A DNA stretch of 64,000 bases, taken from contig NC_089593.1 of NCBI RefSeq assembly GCF_019320115.1, positions 10,922,386 through 10,986,385 on the forward strand, read 5' to 3'. Shown here piece after piece: positions 12,749 to 23,280 of this stretch. The position numbers and the translations under genes are program-made. This DNA comes from Miscanthus floridulus. Lineage: Eukaryota; Streptophyta; Magnoliopsida; Poales; Poaceae. The notes under the pieces are model-generated. The model was not told where the DNA came from. It was given only the letters and a program-made list of their open reading frames with translations, and searched no databases. Positions within the stretch are counted from its first letter, which is position 1. Each line of letters begins with the position of its first letter.

Positions 12749-13030
12749 CAGCTAATAAGTAGCCAAGCCCTTATACTTGCTCTTATTTTTCTGACTTGTG
12801 ATCGGCAGTGTCAAACTATCTACCACAAGTATCATGTCACTAACTAGATGGCGGTGCCAGTTTTGACTAACTATGCATGTATTGTTCTTGTCTCATGCTT
12901 GTGTAAAATAAAACGTGTGTGTGTGTATATATATATAATAAAATTCTCCTAAAGTAACTTGCACCGACAAATTAACCTACCCAACTCGATCACGTGTATA
13001 TCGGCTATCATGTTCGCTTCTTTCATGGAG

Positions 13031-13951
13031 CTAAAGCAGCATGCTGGGAACTGAGCAACAGCCGTCGGAGATCTCCATCTGCTCGGCAGCCTCGTCGAAC
13101 AACCACTTCTCTATGGAGGACAGCTGCTGCAGCTTGGGCTTGCGATAACCGCCGTGTCCCGTCAACGCCTGCTGCTGCTGCGGTGGTGGTACGTCGTCGG
13201 AGATGGGTGGTAGTGCGCTGCCGGACTTGTGATCGTAAGGGTTGATGTCGATGACCGAGGAGGGCTTGATATTGGTAGCAGCGTCATCCTGCGTCGGGGA
13301 GCTCTTCATGAAGCCGTTGAGCAGCTTGGATATGTTGTCCATGCTGGAGGCGTACGGCGACGAGAAGGTGTCACTGTTGGTGGCAGCGAACGGCGGCGAG
13401 CACTGGCCGATGAATTGGGTGACCTCATCAGCTGGAGCTGGTGTGCTGCTGGCTGGGAGCGCATAGCTGTCCTTGGAGAGGGTCATGTCATCGTGATGGC
13501 AATCGGCATGGCCGGCGGCAGCGGTGGGTACCGCCACCGGTATGATGGAAGGTTCGGAGGGCGGAGGTGGCGCGAAGATGGCGTCGATGGCTTGCTGCTT
13601 CTGGAGCTTCTTCTTGAGGTGGGTGTTCCAGTAGTTCTTGATGTCGTTGTCGGTTCTCTGCGGGAGGTAAGAAGCAATGGCGGCCCACCTATTGCCCAGC
13701 AAGGACTGGAGGTGGACGATGATGCCGTCCTCGTGGGGGGTGAAGTTGCCACGGCGGATGCCGGGGCGGAGGTAGTTGGTCCAGCGGAGGCGGCAGCTCT
13801 TGCTGCAGCGCATGAGGCCGGTGTTGATGGGCACGGAGCGCCAGTTGCCGGGGCCGTGCTCCTCGATGTAGGACACCAGGACGATGTCCTCCTCCGGCGT
13901 CCATGGCCCCTTCTTGATCCCCACCTTGTCGCAGCACGGCGGCCTGCCCAT
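13031..13951 (-). CDS. R2R3-MYB transcription factor, subgroup 1 (MYB30/60/94/96-like)
   Basis: 306 residues with no intron. I start at MGRPPCC (13951): the frame continues 5 codons upstream, but the first of those is GTG, and MGRPPCCDK is the conserved start of this family. R2 spans about residues 14-63 with Trp 17, 37 and 57. R3 spans about 67-116 with Phe 70 in the first position and Trp 89 and 108. The R3 helix [18 protein letters not shown] is canonical. C-terminal motifs [25 protein letters not shown] and the ending [12 protein letters not shown] match subgroup 1, whose members control stomatal opening, cuticular wax and stress responses; the exact orthologue cannot be assigned. The protein should act in the nucleus. 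No frameshift or stop is seen. Most R2R3-MYB genes have introns in the MYB domain, so the uninterrupted frame is notable. Confidence 0.93.
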   Translation of the reverse strand: MGRPPCCDKVGIKKGPWTPEEDIVLVSYIEEHGPGNWRSVPINTGLMRCSKSCRLRWTNYLRPGIRRGNFTPHEDGIIVHLQSLLGNRWAAIASYLPQRTDNDIKNYWNTHLKKKLQKQQAIDAIFAPPPPSEPSIIPVAVPTAAAGHADCHHDDMTLSKDSYALPASSTPAPADEVTQFIGQCSPPFAATNSDTFSSPYASSMDNISKLLNGFMKSSPTQDDAATNIKPSSVIDINPYDHKSGSALPPISDDVPPPQQQQALTGHGGYRKPKLQQLSSIEKWLFDEAAEQMEISDGCCSVPSMLL

Positions 13952-14049
13952 CGTCGATCCGGCCACTAGCTTGTGTCTCCGGCGGCCGGTGCCTGGCTAG
14001 CTGCCTGCAGCTAAGCTTCTGGAGTTGTGCCCATGAAGTGTGACGGTAC

Positions 14050-14064
14050 GTTATATATATAGTA
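14050..14064 (-). promoter_or_regulatory. Probable TATA box of the MYB gene
   Basis: A TATATATATAA run on the minus strand lies about 100 bp upstream of the MYB start codon, leaving room for a short 5' leader. Confidence 0.5.
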
Positions 14065-14099
14065 GGACGACTGGACGAGAGAGCTGCGTTTTGACTTTG

Positions 14100-15077
14100 T
14101 GGGAGTGACGAGCTCCTTTTCACTGACCAATAAGCCTAGCTTGCTAGCAATTACGTGAGCACAGCTAATTTGTTTTCACCTCATGTCTAAGAGCAAGTAC
14201 AGTAATGGTTTTGTTTTCACTCGTGTCTAAGAGCAAGTACAGACGTACAGTAATTTGTTGACCTCTGGGATTACCTAGAGGGAACTGTTTGACGTTGTTG
14301 ACTACTACTGCTATTACTGTATGTGAAATTTAAAGCTAGGGTTTCTACACCTTTGCACACTCACTCGAGGCAATTTGTTCCGCCATATGTATGAAAGAGG
14401 TCTCCAGAGTTGGATGACAGCTATGTTCCATCTACATACTAATATATGGTTCTTGCAAATTTGTTTTTCACATTATTGTTACTTTGGAATGAAAAATTCA
14501 TGATGTCCAAAGAAAAGATTGTTGATACGGTAGTTCCTTGCGGTTGAAAACTCTCGAAGTTTCTCCTTGTCTAGATTTTTTTTGTCATTCAAGCATTAAC
14601 GATTATTATAACCAAGGTACGCATAGTAGTATTTAGTCGCAGAGAACATGTCAAGTGAATGCATGGACCCGGCCGGCCCACACACATCTGCATGATCGAG
14701 TGCATATATGACTTTATCAAGTGATGAAGAAGTAGGCCCACCCCTCATAACACGGCAATTTGCGGTGTATATAGTAGGTCCACATATATACATGCATATG
14801 CATAATGCATTGGCATGCAATGCGCTTCCAGCCCGGTAGCCACACTGCAAATTATGTGGAGAAACTGATAGTTACTCGTATATTATATTATCTCCTACGT
14901 ACATTACGTACGGGTCAGAAATCGGCACCCACACATGCATGCATGCAGGATCTTTTTCTTCTTCTTCTTCTTCATTAATCATTTCTTGCGTGGATCATAA
15001 TAAAATAAATCGATCAGTCGTTTCAAAAAAAAAAAAAGATCAATCGATCAGGATCTCGTTACTCTTGTATCTTGATG
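14100..15077. other. MYB upstream intergenic region
   Basis: Contains a duplicated phrase (TAAGAGCAAGTACAG at about 14188 and 14230), a (CTT)n tract near 14955 and no recognisable coding sequence. Probably includes distal MYB promoter. Confidence 0.4.
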
Positions 15078-16075
15078 ATGCCCTCCATTAATACTCACTG
15101 CAACTAGCTATATGTAGTATATGTGTGTGTGCCTCTCTCTACACACGCATATAGCCCATAAAGTATAGACTATATATTATACACACACATATATATGCGA
15201 GCAGTGACTTCTAAAAAAGCATTCGTAGAGGCGTCTCTCTCTTTTTTTAATAGAGAGGCAGTTCAATCTAAAATCGTCTCCAACAGTAGTTTCCAAAACA
15301 ATCCGTCTCTATATAAATCGATTTGTAGGGGCTGCTCTAGATCCAATTGCCCCTATACAAATGGATTTCTAGAGACGGCTGGATCTACAACCGACTCTAG
15401 AAATGAGCGTCAAACAGTAAAATTACATATTGAAATTTGAATTTTTCAAACGGTCTTGGATGGAGAAACGGCCAAAACAAAAGTTGAAGATCTCGAAAAG
15501 TTACCGAACTTTGTAGTCGACAACTTTTTTTATTTAAAACCATTTATCCATAGAAAATTATGTTTAAAGTTCTCACATTTAAAATTTAAATTCTAAAATG
15601 ACCTCAGATGGAGAAATGACCAAAACTAAAGTTGTAGATCCCAAAATGTTATACAACTTTATAGTTGACAACTTTTTCATTTAAAATAATCGAATGAGTA
15701 TAATACGAGAAGAAAGAATATCTCATATGAACACAAGTAAGTATGGGGTGGAGTGGTTAGAAGAGTAATGTGCAAGGCATGAAGTCGTAGGTTCGGACCT
15801 GCCGTGACTTTGTGACTTGAGCTGGGCAAAAAGAAAAATGTAAGGACGGTTCGATGATTTCATAGATGTATGGGTAGGAACGGCCGCCCCAACCATCCCA
15901 ACAAACCATCATAGACCATCCTAGAAAAGCAGTGAGCGGCGATGGCGTGGTGGGGCGAGAGCAGCGGTGATGGGCACGATTGGACCAACACCAGCGATGG
16001 GTGCGGTGGAGTCCGCCCAGGGCCTGTCGATTGGAGCAGTATTTGTGAGGTTGTGCATGATTGAGGTTGGCAAGT
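15078..16075. repeat. Local duplication, copy 1 (interrupted)
   Basis: The flanks 15078-15195 and about 15935-16070 reappear joined together at 16672-16955. Copy 1 therefore carries a roughly 740 bp insertion that copy 2 lacks. Copy 2 acts as an empty-site reference. Confidence 0.7.
15191..15935. mobile_element. Non-autonomous CACTA-like element
   Basis: Bounded by CAGTGACTTCTAAAAAAGC on the left and CCTAGAAAAGCAGTG on the right. Subterminal TTTGTAGGGGC/GAGACGG repeats resemble those at 47455 and 54238. Its absence from the duplicate near 16830 supports insertion. No coding capacity. Confidence 0.5.
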
Positions 16076-16668
16076 GCTAGCGCTCGGACTTTTGGACGGG
16101 CATGCCCGTGGCTGCTCTCCGTTTCCCGCTCTTGTTCCATGCAGTGCACCCCAGCCGCTCGGATTCCGCGCTGCTCGGATGAGTTGCCCTGCCCCACACG
16201 TGGGGCCGTATGTGCCCCTCTGTGTCCCCGCCAAGCTCGAACTGCTATGGCGAGATGGAGGGAAGGGAAGAGAGGGGATGGAGAGGAGAGGAGAGGGCGA
16301 GGCGCACCGCGCGAGGTAGGAGCTGAAGCCCTGTGGCAGGCCGCTGTCCGCCAGCCATCGGCGTCATTGCAACATGTATAACACATAATCTACTTTTAAA
16401 ACACACGGATGAAACATTTACAACATACGTATGAAGACAGACGAAACACTCGAAACATGAATCTAAAACAGTTGCAAATAAACTAAAAACACTTGAAAAG
16501 CCACTGCAAAACATATGCAACATCTATAAAAAATACTTGCAACATATGTGTGAAACATATTCAGCATCCAAATAAACATACTTCTGAAAACACGGATGAA
16601 ACATTTGGAACAGACGCTTACAACATACGTATATAGCCATTACAACATATGCAACGTTTCGATCTGTC
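16074..16668 (-). mobile_element. MULE-like element fragment
   Basis: The left end CTAGCGCTCGGAC matches the right end of the MULE at 41545-42458. The interior holds the same GC-rich cargo and the TGAAACAT/TGCAACAT internal repeats, reversed. The opposite end is not recognisable. Confidence 0.45.
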
Positions 16669-17568
16669 GGGACTCCCTCCACTAATACTCACTGCAACTA
16701 CAACTAGCTATATTGTAGTATATGTGTGTGCCTCTCTACACACATATATAGCCTACAAAGTATAGAGCACGTATATGTAATAATATTTATATATATTATA
16801 TTTGTGTATATATAATAAACACACACGCGAACAGTGCGACGGCAGGGTGGGGCCGAGCAGCGGCAGACGGGCACGATTGGGCCAACAACAGCGACGGGCC
16901 CGGCCCCGGGGATTGGAGCATTATTTGTGAGGTTACGCGCGATTGGGGTTTCACCTAATTTACAGTTGTGATAGTGTGGACATTCAAAAAGTTTACTACT
17001 GCAGTCTACAGGAGGTGGCTCGGGATTTTACTGTCGGTAAGGTGATTCAACACGTAGTGAGCTAAGTAGTTTTTCTTTTTCTTTTTTTGCAGCGAGGGTG
17101 ATCGCCCATTCCCACTAATGGCATAACGGAAATACATCAGCAACTGAGACTGTTTATATATAGTGAGCTAAATAGTGTTAACATAAATATAACCCAGAGG
17201 ATCGATTCGGAATCCACAGTACAGTGTGGTGTGGCCTGTGGCCATGCCCTGCGATGGTACGAGTACGGCCTGCAGTAGCTCTTTCTGCGCTAGCTTGTGG
17301 GGGTTTGGAGTTCCACGTCGCTTTTCTCCCATTTATTTATATAAATTCCCACGTGAGGTACTATTCCTAGTATTTAATATATATATATAGCTGTGTACCA
17401 AGACAATAGTCGGTTGAGCATCTTAGACTTGTTAAGAAAAGAGCAAACAGAGTACCAAGATATGATAGATATTATCCAAGGATAATTTGGTCTTTCTAGC
17501 AACTATATATACCCGACCTCTTAACTACAACAATTATTAAAGGTCAAATTAAAATTTTATTTTATTGG

Positions 17569-17652
17569 GCACAGTGTTTGAAAAAGTTTCATTGAGGAAC
17601 ACCACATGAAACATTGCAAAGCGCCACTAGATGTAATCGTACACAAAGTAAG

Positions 17653-17726
<74 letters not shown>

Positions 17727-17840
17727 CAATTAACACTATGCATGCTTTCAATTCACCGGATCTTTTTTCTCGTAAAAGTGGGTTCTGAGGCAAGAATAGG
17801 AGAATAACTACTGGGGATACTATGTTTGCTATAAATGTGG
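17569..17840 (+). pseudogene. CACTA ORF2 (Ulp1-like) exon remnants, copy B
   Basis: Same two exon blocks as 577-854. Here the codon matching the second Gln of RQEQEN is TAG, an additional stop not present in copy A. The WGYYVC variant is shared by both copies, so the Cys-to-Trp change preceded the duplication. Confidence 0.6.
17654..17723. repeat. (TA)n microsatellite
   Basis: Duplicate of the tract at 666-735. Confidence 0.95.
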
Positions 17841-17919
17841 TGTTAGTCTATATGTGTTCCTTCCCACCCGAAGCGTGGGCACCCATGCTAGTTTACTATA
17901 TATATAGCTGTGTTATATA

Positions 17920-18142
17920 CTCCCTCCGTCCATAAATATCTATCATTTTCGCTTCCCAAGAAATAATTTTAACTAAATATATATACAAAAAATATTAATA
18001 TTTACGGTACATAATTAATATCATTGAATCTAGTTTTTAATAATTTTATTTGAAAATACAAATGTTGCATGTATTTTCTACAAATCGAGTTCAACTTTCG
18101 GCATAGAAACCAACGGCGACAATTAATTGGGGACAGATGGAG
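17920..18142. mobile_element. Stowaway MITE, copy B
   Basis: Duplicate of 933-1155, same 223 bp length, TA flanks. Confidence 0.85.
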
Positions 18143-18915
18143 TATAGCTGTGTTCACACGGGAGAGAGAACATTTACACACGCGCGATTGGATCAATTCT
18201 CCCGGTTGCAGAAAGATTGAGAGTAGTTAAGGAGTTGTTGGAGAGCGGTTTTTGTCCATCTTGCCAAAAACAAATAAGATTGGGAATGTGTTTTGGAAAC
18301 TCTTAGAGATGCTCTAACTAATTGTTGGTTAAACTTTGTAAAAGTTGTATTTTTTCTGTACAAAATATGCTTATGTTCTAGCATGGAGTGTGTATTTTAG
18401 AAGAAATCAATAGTCAAAGATACTCATAAAAAACCGTACAAAGTCAAACACAACTAATGAAGCTGTATATTTGAACGAAGCCAGTCCAAAATATATGTCG
18501 TTTTCATAATTCTTATTAGAAATTCATATTCTTTCGAATAAACCATTAGTGAAAATGTTGCCACATACAGAACAGAACATGTACACTATCATTCAAAATG
18601 ACATTCATTTTGGATCGAACGGAGTGGCGGAAGCTTGAGGTTAAATTTAGAAGGAGCCAAACTGGAATGTACATGGTTTAAGGAGTGTAAGAGTGTCCAA
18701 TTTAAAGCTTCATTAGCAAAATATACTAAGATACTATAGCATCCTTTATAGAATTGCAAAAGTGAGGAGAGGCCATGGCTCACTATGGCCCTAGTGAGCA
18801 CATAGCATGGCCTCTAGACATGTTTTAATTTGTGCATCATATATTGAACACTAAAGGGCCTACCACTTGGATCCGGAAATTAATGACAAAAATTGAGTGC
18901 AATATATAACAACTA

Positions 18916-19175
18916 CTCCCTCTCCATCTATAAAAGAATGCAACTTTGAGTTGCGTAAAGGTCAAACTAGTTTAACTTTGACCGAGTTTATAGTAAATAG
19001 TATTAAAACATTTATGTCTCCAATTAAATTTACTAAAAAAGTATATTTCATAATCAATTTAATGATACCTATTTTGTATCATAAATGTTAGTATCTTTTA
19101 TATAATTTTGATAAAACTTTAAATTATTTGACTTCTCGAAAAACGAGAATTGTATTTTTTTTTGGACTGATGGAG
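18916..19175. mobile_element. Second Stowaway MITE, copy B
   Basis: Duplicate of 1929-2188, 260 bp, TA flanks. Confidence 0.8.
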
Positions 19176-20153
19176 TATTTGATCTTTAACTCTAGCTAGC
19201 TAGCTCTTTCTCACCGGTTATTAACATGTAACTCTGATAAACACGTTAACATGTCATTTACTCATTTATGTAACGCAAGCACATCCAATTCTGATTTCAG
19301 AATCGAACTTCTATAGAAAAATATCAGTGAGCAGTCGTTGTGAATGCCTGTGTGCATCGACTGATGTAGAGAGGTATGGCAGGAGTGTGTTGTGTGCGGA
19401 CGAAAAGTCCTATAAAAAGCCTAGGTAGTACTCGTAGCCAATTACTAATGTACATCATGCCATCTAGTGCTACTCTCTATAATTAGGAACTGACTAGGGC
19501 TCCGTTCGCTTCTCGAAAAAAAAAATAAGTCGAAACGCTGTTCTAACTGATTTACTATGAGAGAAAAATACTGTTTAAACTGAAAAAAACAAGTTGAAAA
19601 ATACGGATTAGAAGACAATCGAACATGGCCTATGAAAAGAAGTCCGATATGCCGTCCATTTAACTCGTGTCATCGACCACCCATACCCGTTCTACTACTA
19701 CTACTGTTAGCAGATTTCGATTGCTTCTTGTTGTTGACCCTACATTGGTTATGTCATAGATATATCGTCAACTAGTAGCTACGTCATCGTGCAGGCTTGT
19801 GTTTAATCAATTCCTTCGTTTAATTAGACATGACTGCTGGGTTCTAAAAGTCCAAATAAAATGAACTACCAATAATACAAGTCTACGTCTCTCTTTCAAG
19901 CGGCTGGATATAGGATTATTATTATTAAATAAATCTCTTGTGACTTCTAATTTGTGATTACATGTTTATATATTTTACTTAACTCTCTGGTTATTCTAGC
20001 ACTAGGACAAAATATATTTACACATGGCCAATATGGATCAACATAGTCGGATGGTGGCTCTCCTCTGTCCTGAAGTCACTGTTAGTCAGGAATAACAAAG
20101 GCAGCCTCGGTAAATCCAAAAAAAGAATAGCTAGCCAACAAAGCGTTGTGAGC

Positions 20154-21249
20154 CTATTGTAAGGGCCTATCGAGCTCACCGGAGGCCCATGAAGCCCGCT
20201 CGTGGATATTGTCATAGCTTGCCGTTTCCCTCAACCACTAATCCGCCAACCCTCACCCCTTCTTGTCCCCTACCATCACCATTGAGCCTACTTACACCTC
20301 GACCACCAGATCCACCACCATCTAGCCCACTCCTGCCTCCCCTTGCCAACAAATCCGGAACAGAGAGAATGAGGGGGGGGGGGGGGGGGGAGGGAGAGGT
20401 GCGCTCTACCTCATCTAGCTCGTGCGCCGTTGTTAGATCTAGAAGGGGGTGTGGGGTTAGTGCGCTGCCACAAGATGTTGTGTCATTAGCTACGCCCTCT
20501 TTCGTGCTCTCGGCGGTGCCCTTGGGCATACCCTTGGCCAAGGCTACTGCTGCCACTACACCCTTCGCTAGAGACGAGAGAGAGAGAGGAGAGCGAGAGA
20601 GAGAGAGAGAAGAGGTGGCTGATGAGGGAGAAAGAGAGAACGATGAAACCTAAACCCTAAGTGCTTGTATGTATATGTGCCCATAGTGTTGGGTGGTGCC
20701 TAGGCTTCAGGCCCATTTCCTGAGGCAGATCTTTTAACATATTCACCTATGAGAGGATACACTATTTTAGAGACATACATCTTAAAAAGACCGCCTCTAT
20801 TAATATATTTTTACGTGCCTCGATAAATGAGCCGTCTACCTCTAAAAATTGCAAGGTATTTTTGGAGATAGAGAGATTTTTTACTTTTTACCACCTTTGT
20901 TAATAAAAGAAGCTATCTTCTAAATTATTTTTATATCATCATACACAAGTCCATTTTACTACAATCCTATATCCTATACATTGTATAAAAGCTGCAGCCA
21001 TATTGAGCCACACCATCTGCATTTCACAACCGTTGGATCACCACACTAAATTTCGAGGATCTAGCATCCATAATGTTCACCTTTCCCTATGTCCACTTCT
21101 TGCAGCTCTCGCTCGGCAGACCACACTACAGGAGCTCGAACAACGGACAAGAGATGAAATAGCAAGGCTCACCCCTGAGCCCATAGAAGAAGGAATGATC
21201 ACAAGATCGTGCACCACTTGGTGCCTGTGCTTCCTCTCCCTCTCGCCCG
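20154..21249. other. Low-complexity and repeat-derived sequence, no gene
   Basis: Contains a Pro/Ser-coding-looking C-rich stretch, a poly-G run (about 20371-20390), a GAGA tract (20575-20640) and MITE-like GAGGCGG/CCGCCTC pieces. No frame has convincing homology. Confidence 0.5.
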
Positions 21250-21599
21250 CTTCCTTGCACGTGGGGAAGGCCCGTTGGTTCTCCATGGAGTTACCACACT
21301 AGAAGATTGGCCTTTGCGAGGGCATCCTTGAGAGGGGTTTGAACGAATTTACATTTCCACACTTATTTGCATTCCTTAGGTTGTGTGTTTATCTTTCTTC
21401 GTCTAACTTGTTAGGTTAGTCGATAGAATTGGAACCTAGAGTGCAAAACTATTTTGCATTAGAGATAGAAACACTTAGCAAAAACGTAGTGCACATTTGG
21501 ATAGAATCATGCATATATATGTTTTGATAAGTTGGTTTTAGTTGGCCAATTAGTTTAAAGAAGCCTAATTCACCCCTATTAGACGTCACAGTCTCTTCA
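21250..21599 (+). repeat. Degenerate LTR 3' portion (Sirevirus-like)
   Basis: From the CACGTGGGGAAGGC segment to CACAGTCTCTTCA the order of motifs follows the 3' part of the LTRs at 48700-49057 (CCTTGCGAGGG, TTTACATT, GCACATTT, GCCTAATTCACCC, GTCACAGTC). Strongly diverged; the 5' part was not found. Confidence 0.45.
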
Positions 21600-22119
21600 A
21601 CCGTCCTATACATTCATTTTCTTAGGGCCACCAAACCCTAGCCTCTGTTGAATGTCCTCTAATTATCCAGTGGTAGTGTCTTCCACTGACTTCACTGGCC
21701 GGACTCCACAATACGTGGGTGCATTTATCTTACCACTGGACAATCTTGTGATTGCATCATCAACTATTCTTGCCTCTAACTTATTCTCATGAATTCCGAT
21801 TGAAGCGAGACTTGTTTCGTTGGGCTCCTTGCATTAAGCCTAAGCTCTTTGGACCAAATGTTCACCAATATTGCACCACCATTCACACTTGAACATTAGG
21901 ACAAGCTTTAGCACACTTGACTCCCCCTGTATTTTTTTTATCCTAACTCTTGAAAAGTCTTCAATTCTTGAGTCCTACCATGCCGCACTTGACTCCTTCA
22001 TGGATCTCCTACTTCATCCTTGAGTTCTTGATCGTCTTTGTCATCAACCATTGGGGATATCTTCATTCTTCATACATTGTGGCCTAGCGTTGACCCTTGA
22101 TCCTCCAATCCTTGTGCTA

Positions 22120-22555
22120 GCCACACATGCTAAGCTTGTCCTCATCTTGCTTCTTCACATCCAGGCCACCAATGCTGCCTCCATTGCGGATTGGTGGGAG
22201 GTTGCGGCAAAGGTAGTACAAAGGAGCAAAGAAGCGCTTTCAACGGTGTAGCCAATTATGTTACGTGGAATTTGTGGGACAAAAAGGAATCGCTGACTTT
22301 TCAGCTTTGGCCATGGCCTACGAGCAAAGGAAGATATTGACCAATCATGGTGTGTTTACAGGTTTCAGTAGTGAAATGTCCTTCTTGTCTTAGGATGTTT
22401 TGTTCTCTACTTGTGTTTGGTGCTACCCTCCAAGCAATTTGTCTCCTTCCTCTCTGGCTGTGCGGCCGCAGGGCTGAACTTTCTGTTGTACGTTTTGCTT
22501 CTCCTTTCTCTAATATACTCCTGCAAGGTAGAGCTCCTGCCATTTCTCAGTTAAA
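22120..22555 (+). pseudogene. LINE (non-LTR) 3' end remnant
   Basis: The frame at 22150-22250 reads ADWWEVAAKVVQRSKEAL and continues after a frameshift as VTWNLWDKKES. This resembles the zf-RVT C-terminal tail of plant L1-type elements (DWW..R..L, then TWELWKERN). A typical untranslated tail and A-rich run follow to about 22600. Confidence 0.5.
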
Positions 22556-23280
22556 ACAAAATCATACACACAATAGAAACAGCTAAAAAAAACCAATAAA
22601 AAATTTCACTGCCTTTTGAGGCCAAAGTACAGCACGATTAGCCCTCAAGGGCGACACTACGTTGATTTTCCCTTATGCCAATGCACCACGGTGAAGAATT
22701 TACCCCATGCAAGGTTTGGAAGGCATTCCCCTAAAAATGGTCTGGGGAAACAAACTGTTAATAATAGTCAGCAAAAGAGCATATCAAAGAATGTTGAATT
22801 CCAAATTGCTGACTAGAATCATCAAATGGGGCCAGGCACAGTTATAAACAAATAATCACTATCGAAACATAAAAAATAAGTTCTACATTCTGCAATAACT
22901 TGATAAGTCCACTCTGATTCTCTTACATTCAGAAAAACTTATCTTTAGGTAACTTGCATTTCCATGCCCGCATCATGAAATGTGAGTGTAAAGCCTTTCT
23001 TTTTAAGGCAACCACAATTGTATTTGTCGAAGTGTACATAGATTGCCATCGTATTCTGAATCTCTGAGTTGGAAAATAAAATACTGTATCCCAACGTCAG
23101 ATATGGTCAAGCCTTCACATCAAACGACCAGCGTAGCATGCTCGAGGATACTCATGCTGCAGCTGGGGCCACTGCACAAAGAACTGGTCAGCTATCCGTA
23201 GCTTGAACAACAGCAAAGCACTCAATGACAGCTTCTTCACTGTTGCAATGCTTTCAATGTAGAAAATGGAGGACCATCCC

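Larger units (their letters stand above)
17122..20153 (+). repeat. 3 kb duplicated segment, copy B
   Basis: Direct repeat of 121-3170. The start-to-start distance is about 17 kb, with the MYB gene in between. Confidence 0.9.

Noticed and set aside
13952..13966. Five extra N-terminal codons of the MYB frame
   Set aside because: The upstream codon at 13966 is GTG; MGRPPCC at 13951 is the conserved start.
13229..13969. 246-residue plus-strand frame across the MYB gene
   Set aside because: Antisense shadow of a GC-rich coding sequence; no domain, while the minus strand gives a perfect R2R3-MYB.
17557..17793. (YI)n-coding frames over the TA run
   Set aside because: Pure translation of a dinucleotide microsatellite.
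121..20153. The two 3 kb direct repeats as LTRs of one giant retroelement
   Set aside because: No TG..CA ends, no PBS or PPT next to them, and the interior contains an unrelated MYB gene and complete elements on the other strand.
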